DNA from: Granulicella rosea
GTDB taxonomy: Bacteria; Acidobacteriota; Terriglobia; Terriglobales; Acidobacteriaceae
DNA: 64,000 bases
Direction: 5' to 3'
Assembly: GCF_900188085.1 (NCBI RefSeq)
Contig: NZ_FZOU01000002.1
Coordinates: 661,847-725,846 of the forward strand
Shown here: positions 17,798 to 30,361 of the stretch, one piece after another
Position numbering within the stretch: the stretch's first letter is position 1
How the letters are laid out: every line of letters begins with the position of its first letter
Translations under genes and position numbers: made by a program
Notes under the pieces: generated by a model
The model's database searches: none
The model's input: the letters and a program-made list of their open reading frames with translations, nothing else
Told to the model about the DNA's origin: nothing

Positions 17798-19066
17798 TTG
17801 GATATTCGCACGATCTATGAGTTGACCGCCTGCGTCCTGCTGGGAGTCATCGGCTACCTGCTGCTGATCCAATTCAGTACGCCCGGCCTCAAAGGCATTC
17901 GCTGGTTCATCGTGGGCTATATCTCAGCCGCTTCCGGGCTGGAGTTGATCGCCCTCCGCAACCATCTGCGCCACCCCATCTTCATTCTGTTCTCGAACAC
18001 CCTGCTTCTCTTCGCGAACCTGTTCATCTACTGGGGCGTAGCCGACCTGATCGGCGTAAAGAGGCATTTCAAGACGATCCTCTATGTGACCTCCGCGCCG
18101 CTGCTGCTCATCAGCTATTTCATCTTCCTCCACGAGCAGATGGCCTCACGGGTGCTCGTGTACAGCATCGCGAACGTCATCCAGTTCACGCTGCTCATCC
18201 TCCTCGTTCTGCGCAGCGGTCCGGCACGCACGCGCATGCCCAGGGTCGGCCTGGCGATCATCTCCCTGCTCTGGATCGTCGTCCACTGTGTGCGAGCCAT
18301 GCAGGCCATTCACAATCATCCACTCTCCATCCTCGATGAAGGCCAGAGCCTGAACTCCTTCCTGCTGCTGGTCCCCGTCATGACGGCCGTCATGACCTGC
18401 ATGGCCTTTCTCTGGCTCGCCATGGCGCAACTCCAGTCCGAGCTTGAACAGCAATCCCACACCGACGTCCTCACCGGCCTCTTGAACCGCCGCGCTCTGA
18501 CCAAGCACGCCGAACGCGAGATCGCCTACGCCACCCGCATCGGGACGCCGCTCGCCTTGCTCATCTGCGACCTCGACCACTTCAAGTCGGTCAACGACCG
18601 CTTCGGCCACGACGCCGGCGACGTCGCCCTCAGCACCGCCGCGACCTGCATCGTCGAGGCCCTCCGCACCAACGACATCGTCGCCCGACTCGGCGGCGAG
18701 GAGTTTGTCCTGCTTCTGCCTAACACCACCGAAGCCGGAGCCCTGCTCGTCGCCGAGCGAACCCGCCTGCGCCTCGCCGCGTTGGAGATCCGCTACCGAA
18801 GCTATAGCTTCACCCTTACGGCCAGCTTTGGAGTCACCACCCTGCAGCCCGGCGATCGAGACCTGGAAGACATCATCCACCGGGCAGACAAGGCGCTCTA
18901 CTTGGCGAAAGACACGGGCAGGAACCGCACCATCGTCGGCGAGCATAGCGAGAACGGCGAACACCAGCCAGCCCCGCACCCTTCACATCCCGGCCCCGGC
19001 GAACGCCGCGCCGCGCTGCCTGACAATCCCGCCGGCCTGCAGACGCCCGACCCGCTGCATAGCTGA
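17798..19066 (+). CDS. Membrane-bound diguanylate cyclase (GGDEF)
   Basis: The product makes cyclic di-GMP from two GTP. Residues 1-210 form about six or seven transmembrane helices that probably act as a sensor, and residues 215-380 form a GGDEF domain. The active-site motif is GGEEF at 299-303, DLDHFKSVNDRFGHDAGD is intact at 258-275, and an RxxD inhibitory site (RTND, 290-293) lies five residues upstream, so product inhibition is expected. The last 40 residues are Pro-rich and disordered. The start is TTG at 17798, with no better in-frame start nearby. It follows the nuo operon and faces the atp genes. Confidence 0.92.
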   Translation: MDIRTIYELTACVLLGVIGYLLLIQFSTPGLKGIRWFIVGYISAASGLELIALRNHLRHPIFILFSNTLLLFANLFIYWGVADLIGVKRHFKTILYVTSAPLLLISYFIFLHEQMASRVLVYSIANVIQFTLLILLVLRSGPARTRMPRVGLAIISLLWIVVHCVRAMQAIHNHPLSILDEGQSLNSFLLLVPVMTAVMTCMAFLWLAMAQLQSELEQQSHTDVLTGLLNRRALTKHAEREIAYATRIGTPLALLICDLDHFKSVNDRFGHDAGDVALSTAATCIVEALRTNDIVARLGGEEFVLLLPNTTEAGALLVAERTRLRLAALEIRYRSYSFTLTASFGVTTLQPGDRDLEDIIHRADKALYLAKDTGRNRTIVGEHSENGEHQPAPHPSHPGPGERRAALPDNPAGLQTPDPLHS

Positions 19067-19084
19067 CATCGCGCCGCAAACAAG

Positions 19085-19112
19085 AGAGCCCTCCACGCGG
19101 GAGGGCTCTTTT
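19085..19112. terminator. Bidirectional intrinsic terminator
   Basis: The stem AGAGCCCTC / GAGGGCTCT is followed by TTT on the plus strand. It lies between the convergent GGDEF gene and atpE and can serve both, although the T-run is short. Confidence 0.75.
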
Positions 19113-19141
19113 GCGCATAAAGCGCACTTCCAAAACCGTAC

Positions 19142-19441
19142 TTACTTGGTGAGGAAGATGATGACGAACGTGAACAGTGCGAGCGACTCGATGAACGCCA
19201 GACCGAGAATGAGGAAGGTGAACAGGCCGGGGCGTGCGCCCGGGTTGCGCGCGAGCGCCTCTGCGGCGGAGGCAGTCGCCTTGCCCTGACCGAGGCCGCA
19301 AAGACCGGCGGCGATCGCCATGGCAAGGCCGGCGCCGATGGGAGCCAGGTTGATCGGACCGCTGGTTGCGGTCTGCGCGAAGGCCGGCGTTGCGAGCAGC
19401 AACACAGCCAGGGACATGAATACCATCTGAAGCATACGCAT
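19142..19441 (-). CDS. atpE: ATP synthase F0 subunit c
   Basis: Subunit c forms the rotating ring. The 99 residues begin with a signal-like hydrophobic segment (1-22, ending in TPAFAQ), followed by two helices joined by the polar loop ALARNPGA. The ion-binding carboxylate is E85 in AFIESLALF. Q52 in GLGQG and S86 after the glutamate match two ligands of sodium-type c-rings, although the usual Thr is Leu87. A good ribosome-binding site (GGAG) precedes the ATG. It is the last gene of the atpZ-I-B-E cluster. Confidence 0.93.
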   Translation of the reverse strand: MRMLQMVFMSLAVLLLATPAFAQTATSGPINLAPIGAGLAMAIAAGLCGLGQGKATASAAEALARNPGARPGLFTFLILGLAFIESLALFTFVIIFLTK

Positions 19442-19585
19442 CGTGAATCTCCAACTCTCCCAGAATTCGCCGCCAGTGGGTGGTTGACGCTCACCGTGCT
19501 GGCGCCCTCACGCTAAGCGGCGCAGAACCCCGTGGGGGGGAGAAGATCCCACGGTCAAACTTGGACTTACTCACGACCACCAGCT

Positions 19586-20317
19586 CTAGTGGTCGTGCGA
19601 GACAGCCAGCGACAGATAGATCGTCGAAAGCAGCATAAAGATGTAAGCCTGAATGCAAGCCACGCCCAGATGCAGACCGAGGAAGACGAGCGGGATACCA
19701 ACCGGAACCAGCGAGAAGAACGCGAGCGTCAGCAGGTCGCCGGCGAACATGTTCGCATACAGACGAACCGTGAGCGAGAGCACGCGCGCAAAGTGCGAGA
19801 TGATCTCGATCGGCAGCAGCAGCCAGTACAGCCACCAAACCGGTCCCAGGAACTGCTTGATGTAGCCGAAGCCGTTCGCCCGGATGCCATGGTAGTGGTA
19901 GTAGAGGAAGATGCAGATCGCGAGACCGAGCGGCACGACCACGTCGGCAGTCGGCGACTCGAGGCCCGGGAACAAGCCCATCAGATTCGAGACCAGGATG
20001 AACAGGAAGGTCGCGGTCAGGTAGCTCGCAAAGCGCTCGTGACCGTGGCCGATGATGCTCTCGCTCTGTCCGCCGACGAACTCGTGGGTCATCTCCGCGA
20101 GATGCTGGAATCCGCCCGGCGTCTCGACGCTCAACGTCGCCCGCACGATCAGGAAGTAGGCGATCAGAATCGCGAAGACGAGCAGCTCCATCGCGAAGGC
20201 GTTGCTGATGGGTGCATTCGGATACGTCGGCTGAATGTGCAGGGCACGTAGCAGCGAGGTCACCGGACCGGCGAAGGCATGATTCAGAACTTCAGTCAAA
20301 AGGCGCTGTGTCGGCAT
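19586..20317 (-). CDS. atpB: ATP synthase F0 subunit a
   Basis: Subunit a forms the two ion half-channels beside the c-ring. The 243 residues have about six helices and the essential arginine R185 in LSLTVRLYANMFAGD. The end of the protein (IYLSLAVSHDH) is typical. It lies between atpI and atpE on the minus strand, 144 bases upstream of atpE. Confidence 0.94.
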   Translation of the reverse strand: MPTQRLLTEVLNHAFAGPVTSLLRALHIQPTYPNAPISNAFAMELLVFAILIAYFLIVRATLSVETPGGFQHLAEMTHEFVGGQSESIIGHGHERFASYLTATFLFILVSNLMGLFPGLESPTADVVVPLGLAICIFLYYHYHGIRANGFGYIKQFLGPVWWLYWLLLPIEIISHFARVLSLTVRLYANMFAGDLLTLAFFSLVPVGIPLVFLGLHLGVACIQAYIFMLLSTIYLSLAVSHDH

Positions 20318-20371
20318 AATTCCAATTTGTCGGGGAAGCCCGGAATTACCGAAGAGTCCGGCTAAAGCCGC

Positions 20372-20800
20372 CTATACCGTCCAGGCCTTCATCAACCGGA
20401 TTGCCTGGATTGTGAGGCAGAAAACACCCAACCCAAGGCCGGCTGCGAGAGCGAAAACCGAACCATTCAGTAGCTTAAGACTAACATAGAGCAGCACCAC
20501 GGCGAGCCCCAGACGCAGGAAGAACCCGATCAGGATCAGCGCCATCGGCTTCGTCTCGCCGCCCGCGTCCATCCGGACCATCACGGCCGACATCAGCCGC
20601 AGCCACTCCCACAGCCCCGAGCCCGAGATCAGCGCGCCCACCGCCAGCAGCGCCGCGCTTCCCCAACCCAGCTTCCACCACAGCGCAGGAATCGCCACCA
20701 GGCACAGAATCAGCTCCAGCTTGATCGCCGAACGCATCGTCTCTTTGAAATCGTCGTCGGTATAGTCCGACATCGTCTTAAATGTCTTCAACTCGTTCAC
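20372..20800 (-). CDS. atpI: ATP synthase subunit I (AtpI-like)
   Basis: AtpI-type proteins help assemble the c-ring. The 142-residue product has an acidic N-terminus (MSDYTDDDFKETM) and four hydrophobic segments in two pairs, as in the family. I chose the GTG at 20800 because it overlaps the atpZ stop (GTGA); the ATG at 20773 is the alternative. Sequence similarity is loose, so the identity rests mainly on topology and on its place between atpZ and atpB. Confidence 0.75.
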   Translation of the reverse strand: MNELKTFKTMSDYTDDDFKETMRSAIKLELILCLVAIPALWWKLGWGSAALLAVGALISGSGLWEWLRLMSAVMVRMDAGGETKPMALILIGFFLRLGLAVVLLYVSLKLLNGSVFALAAGLGLGVFCLTIQAIRLMKAWTV

Positions 20801-21030
20801 TTTGACTGCCCCAGGTAGCGCGAGGCCGTGCGGAAGATCTGGATGAACCCGCCAACCGCGCCCATCAGGATGCCGACCACGCCGATCCAGTGTTGGCCGA
20901 ACTTGTGGTCCAGCCACGTTCCAAAGAGCCAGCCCAGCACACAGCCCACCGGCAGCGCGATCGCCACCTGGATCATGGACTCCGCCGTCACCAGCTCCCG
21001 CATACTGCCTTTGTTCTTACCGTCTGCCAT
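20797..21030 (-). CDS. atpZ: AtpZ/AtpI-type ATP synthase accessory protein
   Basis: This 77-residue protein has two transmembrane helices, with the family pattern IQVAIALPVGCVLGWLFGTW then a short polar turn LDHKFG and a second helix GVVGILMGAVGGFIQIFR. AtpZ proteins accompany F0 genes and have been proposed to help assembly or ion handling. It is the first gene of the minus-strand F0 cluster and is divergent from lysS. Confidence 0.85.
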   Translation of the reverse strand: MADGKNKGSMRELVTAESMIQVAIALPVGCVLGWLFGTWLDHKFGQHWIGVVGILMGAVGGFIQIFRTASRYLGQSK

Positions 21031-21103
21031 CGCCAGACTATTCTACGCTTCCGAACGCGATACTCTAGAAGAGACGAGCCCGTTCGGCTCTTGAGGAAAG
21101 ATC

Positions 21104-22951
<1,848 letters not shown>

Positions 22952-22957
22952 GTCGTG

Positions 22958-23122
22958 TTAAGGGCACGGCTTCAGCCGTGCCGTAACCGCCGCCTTTGCT
23001 CTGCGGCTTCAGCCGCTGAGGTACGCTTGAAACGAGTGCCAACGCAGACGAAGAGCGTACCCCAGCGGCTAAAGCCGGTTTTTTCGCAGCACATGACGGA
23101 ACGGCTGAAGCCGTGCCCTTAA
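22958..23122. repeat. 165-bp nested palindrome (family B repeat cluster)
   Basis: The outer arms 22958-22979 and 23101-23122 are perfect 22-base inverted copies that include GGGCACGGCTTCAGCCGT. Inner arms 23003-23027 and 23054-23077 are imperfect inverted copies built on GCGGCTTCAGCCGCTGAGGT. The whole block can fold into a long hairpin or cruciform between lysS and ychF, as in REP doublets. Confidence 0.8.
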
Positions 23123-23199
23123 GCAGAGCTTCGAGACGCAATCACAAGCGAACGTGCGGCACCCCAGTTTGATTTGACAAGTAAGACAAGGACAACGAA

Positions 23200-24300
23200 A
23201 TGCCCCTCAACGTAGGAATCGTAGGCCTGCCCAACGTCGGCAAGAGCACCATCTTCAACGCCCTCACCTCGGCCAAGGCCCAGGCGGCGAACTATCCCTT
23301 CTGCACCATCGACCCGAACGTCGGCGTCGTGCCCGTGCCGGATGCGCGCATGAACAAGATCGTCTCCATGGTCAAGCCGAACTCCATCGTGCCGACAACG
23401 ATGGAGTTCGTCGACATCGCGGGAATCGTCGAAGGCGCCAGCAAGGGCGAAGGCCTCGGCAACCAGTTCCTCTCGCACATCCGTCAGACCGACGCCATCC
23501 TGCACGTCGTGCGCTGCTTCGCCGACCCCGAAGTGATCCACGTCGCCGGTGGCGTCAACCCGCTCAGCGACATCGACGTCATCAACACCGAGCTGCTGCT
23601 CGCCGACCTCGACACGGTCGAGAAGCGCGCCGTGAAGTCCGAGAAGGCCGCCAAGAGCCAATCCGCCACCGCCGCGCAGAAGTCCGAGTGGTCCGCGATC
23701 CAGAAGCTCCGCGAGGCTCTGAACGCAGGCAAACCGGCGCGCACCGTCGACCTCGAAGACGACGAGAAGCTCATCGCGCGCGACCTCTTCCTCATCACCG
23801 CGAAGCCCATGCTCTACGTCGCCAACGTCGACGAGTCCGCACTCTCCACCGGCAACGACTGGACCGCCGCAGTAGAAAAGCGCGCTGCCGAGGAGAACTC
23901 CGAGGTCGTCCGCATCTGCGGCCAGATGGAGGCCGACATCGCCGAGCTGCCCGCCGACGAGCGCGCCGAGTTCCTCGCCGAGATGGGGCTCGAAGAGCCC
24001 GGCCTCGACCGCCTCATCCACGCCGCCTACCGGCTCCTCGGCCTCTATACCTACTTCACCTCAGGCGTGCAGGAGGTCCGCGCCTGGACGATCAAGAAGG
24101 GCACCAAAGCCCCCGGCGCCGCGGGCGTCATCCACTCCGACTTCGAGCGCGGCTTCATCAAAGCCGACTGCTACCACTGCGAAGACCTCTTCAAATACGG
24201 CAGCGAACAGGCCGTGAAGGAAAAGGGCCTGCTCCGCTCCGAAGGCAAGGAATACGTCGTCAAGGACGGGGACATCCTCTTCTTCAAGTTCAACGTGTAA
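23200..24300 (+). CDS. ychF: Redox-regulated ribosome-associated GTPase/ATPase YchF
   Basis: YchF/OLA1 is an Obg-family P-loop protein that binds the ribosome and prefers ATP. The 366 residues show G1 GLPNVGKST (8-16), the switch region [20 protein letters not shown], a coiled-coil insertion and a C-terminal TGS domain ending in [11 protein letters not shown]. Length matches the family. An ATG at 23200 follows AAGGACAACGAA as a ribosome-binding site. Confidence 0.96.
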   Translation: MPLNVGIVGLPNVGKSTIFNALTSAKAQAANYPFCTIDPNVGVVPVPDARMNKIVSMVKPNSIVPTTMEFVDIAGIVEGASKGEGLGNQFLSHIRQTDAILHVVRCFADPEVIHVAGGVNPLSDIDVINTELLLADLDTVEKRAVKSEKAAKSQSATAAQKSEWSAIQKLREALNAGKPARTVDLEDDEKLIARDLFLITAKPMLYVANVDESALSTGNDWTAAVEKRAAEENSEVVRICGQMEADIAELPADERAEFLAEMGLEEPGLDRLIHAAYRLLGLYTYFTSGVQEVRAWTIKKGTKAPGAAGVIHSDFERGFIKADCYHCEDLFKYGSEQAVKEKGLLRSEGKEYVVKDGDILFFKFNV

Positions 24301-24313
24301 CGGCGCCTTGTTT

Positions 24314-24335
24314 GCCATTCCCGAAGGGAATCTGC
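24314..24335 (+). repeat. Palindromic repeat, family A (short CCCGAAGGG subtype)
   Basis: GCCATTCCCGAAGGGAATCTGC with inverted arms ATTCCC/GGGAAT. It is one of three copies clustered between ychF and the convergent MFS gene. Confidence 0.7.
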
Positions 24336-24362
24336 TTTTGCCTTTGTTGTTGCTCCTTGCTT

Positions 24363-24390
24363 GTCATCCTTCGCGAAGCGGAGGATCTGC
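24363..24390 (+). repeat. Palindromic repeat, family A
   Basis: This copy has the same 28 bases as the one at 1161-1188, including the GAGGATCTGC end. Confidence 0.75.
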
Positions 24391-24427
24391 TGTTCGCTTT
24401 TGCCGCCACACAGGCAAGAGACGGACA

Positions 24428-24449
24428 GCAGATTCCCTTCGGGAATGAC
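24428..24449 (-). repeat. Palindromic repeat, family A (inverted short subtype)
   Basis: GCAGATTCCCTTCGGGAATGAC is the reverse orientation of the copy at 24314. The two face each other and bracket the 24363 copy. Confidence 0.7.
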
Positions 24450-24465
24450 AAACAAAAAGGGCCTC

Positions 24466-25683
24466 TTACTCCACCGACCGCACCCGCAACAACTTCCAAA
24501 GCGCCACCCCCGCCACCGGCAGCACCGCGATCAGCCAGAACCCTCGCGCAAACTCCCGCTGGTCGAAGAAGTGCCCCAGCACCGGCGTCAGCAGTCCGGT
24601 CACGCCGGCCCAGCAGGAGATCGCAAACCCAGCCAGAAAGCCGGAGTGCTCCTTCCTCTGCGCGTTCATGCCATCGGCCAGCGACAGCACGACAAACCCA
24701 CCCGCGATAAACATCTGCAAGAAGAAGATCGTCATCGTCGCCAGAATCGGCCGCGCACACGTAGCCGCCAACGGCGCCAGTACAATCAGAAACCCACTGA
24801 CCATCAGCCCGGCGAATAGCTTCCCCGGCGGCCCTGCCCGGCGAGCATTCCGCCGGTCCGCGACCTTTCCCCAGAACAGATACCCCGCCTCCCAACCCGC
24901 CGGCGGAACCCACAGCAGATGCCCCAGCGACGCCTGTCCCACATGCAGCACGCGCGACAGGTAGAGCGGAGCCGCATACAGACCGAACGCCAGCGGCGCA
25001 CAACCCAGCCCATAGATCGAGACCGTCGCAAACAGATTCCGGTTCCACCGCCCGGCCTTCCCTTGAGACACAGGCAAGGCGATAGCAGGCGCCGAAGCCG
25101 GATAAAGTCCGCTCGCCCGCAGCCACACCCAGAGCCCGATCCAAAGCAGCCCCATCACCGCCGTCACGTAGAAGGTCGACCGCCAGCCATACCGGATCGC
25201 CACCGGCGTGATCAGCAGCGGCGTCAGCGCCGCGCCCAGCGATCCGCCGCTGTAGGCCAGCCCCAGCCCGAACGACCGCTTCTCCACAGGCAGCGTGTCA
25301 GCAACGGTCGCCAGCCCCGCCGGAAAGGTCGCGCCCTCGCCGAAGCCCAGCACCCCGCGCGCCAGACACATCCCGCCCAGTCCCACCATCAGCGCGTGGC
25401 TGCCGGAGGCCAGCGACCACACCGCCACGGCGGCCAGGATCGTAATCCAGACGCCCTTCCGGTCGATCCACCAACCCCACACCGGATTGGCTAACATGTA
25501 GCAAACGCTGAAGACCGAGACCGCATAGCCATACTGCTGAGCGTTCAGGTGCAGGTCTGCGAGGATCGTCGGCGAAAGAATGGCCAGCACACTGCGGTCC
25601 GCGTAGCTCAGCAGCGATAGCAGCAGCATCGCCACGCACGGAGCCCACAGGCGTACAAAGCTGGAGCGCGAAGAGGTCGGCAT
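24466..25683 (-). CDS. MFS transporter
   Basis: The 405 residues form about twelve transmembrane helices of the major facilitator superfamily. The loop after helix 2 has WGWWIDRKGVWITILAAVAV, a variant of the MFS motif A, and the fourth-helix region LARGVLGFGEGATFPAG resembles hexuronate/phthalate-type (ACS family) anion symporters. Substrate cannot be named. It is transcribed away from the VWFA-related gene with a 122-base shared upstream region, and its 3' end abuts the repeat cluster. Confidence 0.85.
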   Translation of the reverse strand: MPTSSRSSFVRLWAPCVAMLLLSLLSYADRSVLAILSPTILADLHLNAQQYGYAVSVFSVCYMLANPVWGWWIDRKGVWITILAAVAVWSLASGSHALMVGLGGMCLARGVLGFGEGATFPAGLATVADTLPVEKRSFGLGLAYSGGSLGAALTPLLITPVAIRYGWRSTFYVTAVMGLLWIGLWVWLRASGLYPASAPAIALPVSQGKAGRWNRNLFATVSIYGLGCAPLAFGLYAAPLYLSRVLHVGQASLGHLLWVPPAGWEAGYLFWGKVADRRNARRAGPPGKLFAGLMVSGFLIVLAPLAATCARPILATMTIFFLQMFIAGGFVVLSLADGMNAQRKEHSGFLAGFAISCWAGVTGLLTPVLGHFFDQREFARGFWLIAVLPVAGVALWKLLRVRSVE

Positions 25684-25805
25684 CCCGCTATTCTTACAGC
25701 CCGGCGGCTCTCCCGCCCAGCGATATCTCTCTTCATCAAGTCTTAATTCACGCCGATTCTCCGGTAGACTAGGCGAACGAGTCGCTCCGGCGCTCTTCTT
25801 TCCCT

Positions 25806-27356
25806 ATGACATCTTTCTCCGCGCTGCGCCTGCTGCTCTGCTCCCTGCTTCTCGTCCCATCCGTCGCGGTTCTCGCGCAGGACGACCTTCCGCCCGGCAT
25901 CAACACCCTGCGCGTCACCTCGCGTCTGGTGCTGCTTGACGTCAGCGTCGTCGACAAGGAGGGCCACCCCGTCTCCGGCCTGACGGCGAAGGACTTCCAG
26001 GTCTTCGAGGAGAAGCAGCTTCAGCGCATCGTCAGCTTCGAGAGCGCCGCCGACCACACCCTGCCGCCCAACGTCACCGCCGCGACCATCTTCGACCCCG
26101 CGCAGCCCCGCGTCTTCGGCTCCTCGCCCGTCACCATCCTCGTGCTGGATGAGGTCAACACGCACTTCTCGGACCTCGCCTACGGCATCAAGTGCCTCAA
26201 GGACTACCTGAACAAGCAGCCCGCCACCCTCACCCAGCCGACCGAGCTGCTCGTCGTGCGCGACTCCGGCTTCCAGCAGCTTTCGCCCTATACGCTCGAC
26301 CGCGGCCGCCTGCTTGGCGCGCTCGCGAAGCATGTGCCCTCGCAGGCCTGGGCGCTCGAACAGTCGAAGTCCGCCGGCCCCGGCGTCGGCGATCGCCTCG
26401 ACCGCTCCATCTCCGTGCTCGAACAGATCGCGCAGAACTCCGCGCCGATCCGCGCGCACAAGAACCTCATCTGGGTCGGCGCCGGCTTCCCCTCGGTCGA
26501 CCCCGACGCCCTCACCCCGGGCACCGACACGATGCTCAAGAACATGCTCCAGCACGTGACCGACACCCTGCTCGACTCACGCATCAGCCTCTACTCCATC
26601 GACCCCACCTCCACCCTGCCGACGATGGACGAGATCATCAACGACGACCAGATGGGCGTCTTCTCGATCGGCGGCTCCTCGGCCGGCAACATCCTCTCGC
26701 CCTTCGACACCAACCTCGACTTCGATCACCTCGGCCCCGTCACCGGCGGACGCAGCATCCGCGGCCAGAACGACGTCGACCGCTACATCAACGACGGCGT
26801 TCTCTCCGGCACCCAGTCCTACACCCTCGGCTACCGCCCCACCGACAACGCGGAGACCCCCGGCGCCTTCCGCCACATCCGCGTCGTCTGCCTGCGTCCC
26901 GGCCTCACCGTCCGCACCCACGACGGCTACTACACCACCGGCTCGAAGACCGCCAAGACCCGCGACACCATCGGCTACGACCTGAACAACGCCGCCACCG
27001 CCGACCTGCCGCTTCACGGCCTCGACTTTACCGTCGAAGCCGACTCGAAGCCTGGCGAGTTCATCCTGCACGTCCACGCCGACGGCCTGACCTGGACCTC
27101 CCAGTCCAACGGCGCGAGCACCGCGAACGTCGAAGTGCTGGTCGTCGCACTCTCGGCGAAGAACAAGATCCTCTCGCACACTCTGCACTCCGAGACCGCC
27201 ACCGCGAACCCCAACGTCGACCTGCACTCCAGCGCTCAACTCGCACGCTTCGCCATCGAACTCGGCCCCCGGCCCAAAGCCACCCACCTGCGCTTCGTCG
27301 TCCGCGACGCCTCGAACGGTCGCATGGGCACCTTCGACCTGCCACTCACCAAATAG
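25806..27356 (+). CDS. Secreted VWFA-related domain protein
   Basis: A signal peptide (1-24, ending VAVLAQ) is followed by a VWFA-related domain of the type common in Acidobacteriota. The opening VTSRLVLLDVSVVDKEGHPV and KDFQVFEEKQLQRI is the family start. The metal-site motif is degenerate (LDEVNTHFSD instead of DxSxS). The segment SYTLGYRPTDNAETPGAFRHIRV is a second hallmark. The C-terminal third is beta-rich. The function of the family is unknown; it is presumed to mediate protein contacts outside the inner membrane. It is divergent from the MFS gene. Confidence 0.85.
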   Translation: MTSFSALRLLLCSLLLVPSVAVLAQDDLPPGINTLRVTSRLVLLDVSVVDKEGHPVSGLTAKDFQVFEEKQLQRIVSFESAADHTLPPNVTAATIFDPAQPRVFGSSPVTILVLDEVNTHFSDLAYGIKCLKDYLNKQPATLTQPTELLVVRDSGFQQLSPYTLDRGRLLGALAKHVPSQAWALEQSKSAGPGVGDRLDRSISVLEQIAQNSAPIRAHKNLIWVGAGFPSVDPDALTPGTDTMLKNMLQHVTDTLLDSRISLYSIDPTSTLPTMDEIINDDQMGVFSIGGSSAGNILSPFDTNLDFDHLGPVTGGRSIRGQNDVDRYINDGVLSGTQSYTLGYRPTDNAETPGAFRHIRVVCLRPGLTVRTHDGYYTTGSKTAKTRDTIGYDLNNAATADLPLHGLDFTVEADSKPGEFILHVHADGLTWTSQSNGASTANVEVLVVALSAKNKILSHTLHSETATANPNVDLHSSAQLARFAIELGPRPKATHLRFVVRDASNGRMGTFDLPLTK

Positions 27357-27383
27357 CTTTTGTCGTTGCTCGTCCTTTCGTTT

Positions 27384-27405
27384 GTCATTCCCGCAGGGAA
27401 TCCGC
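27384..27405 (+). repeat. Palindromic repeat, family A (CCCGCAGGG subtype)
   Basis: GTCATTCCCGCAGGGAATCCGC with inverted arms ATTCCC/GGGAAT, between the VWFA gene and tex. Confidence 0.65.
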
Positions 27406-27458
27406 TGTTGCCCTTGCCCCTTTTCCTCCGCCAACCCATTTAAGATCGAACTCAGATC

Positions 27459-29810
<2,352 letters not shown>

Positions 29811-29826
29811 CCTCAGATTCGAACAA

Positions 29827-29870
29827 AAATTACAGGCTGCTTAGCGATCTCTCTAAGCAGCCTGTAATTT
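29827..29870. terminator. Strong bidirectional intrinsic terminator
   Basis: An 18-base perfect stem (29827-29844 with 29853-29870) closes an 8-base loop and starts and ends in A/T runs (AAATTACAGG... / ...CCTGTAATTT). It can stop tex on the plus strand and the convergent small gene on the minus strand. Confidence 0.9.
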
Positions 29871-29927
29871 CTTCCATCGCTCCAGGACATCTTTCGTAGC
29901 ACGTTCGTGGAATAGACTCCTGGCCCA

Positions 29928-30317
29928 TCATGCGGCCTGCGCTGCTCGAATCCGCCGCGCGCCTGGCCCCGGCAAGAACGAGGTGAGCTCCCGCAGATCA
30001 TCCTCCGTCAGCGAATACATGAACACGTCCGCGATGCCATCGAGTTGATTCTCCTCCACATGACTTTGCCGCAGCCGCTGAAACTCAGCGAATCGAGAGG
30101 CTGGCACCTCGAAGTCCTGCCCCGTCCCCGGTACCGCCGGGTAGACGAAGACCTGGTACGAGTCCGTCGCTGGAGTCGCGTAGAGCGTGAAGTGATCCCT
30201 TGAGTCGGCGGTCGTGCTCAGCATGCGGGTTGTGGCCCTCCCTGTGGAAATCCGCCTGACCTCGGCCTGTGCGGCGCGCGAGAATCGGGGCTTATCCAGG
30301 GATAAGGCAATCGGCAT
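29928..30317 (-). CDS. Hypothetical protein (129 aa)
   Basis: I do not recognise this protein. It has no signal peptide or membrane helix. The middle (HFTLYATPATDSYQVFVYPA) looks beta-rich, and the C-terminal part is helical with a basic tail. It lies 44 bases downstream of dgt on the same strand and may be co-transcribed. The nearby strong terminator at its 3' end supports it as a real transcription unit. Confidence 0.65.
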   Translation of the reverse strand: MPIALSLDKPRFSRAAQAEVRRISTGRATTRMLSTTADSRDHFTLYATPATDSYQVFVYPAVPGTGQDFEVPASRFAEFQRLRQSHVEENQLDGIADVFMYSLTEDDLRELTSFLPGPGARRIRAAQAA

Positions 30318-30361
30318 GCCAAACTTTACCAGCTCGATGCCTCTTCTCGAATCCCGCGCGG

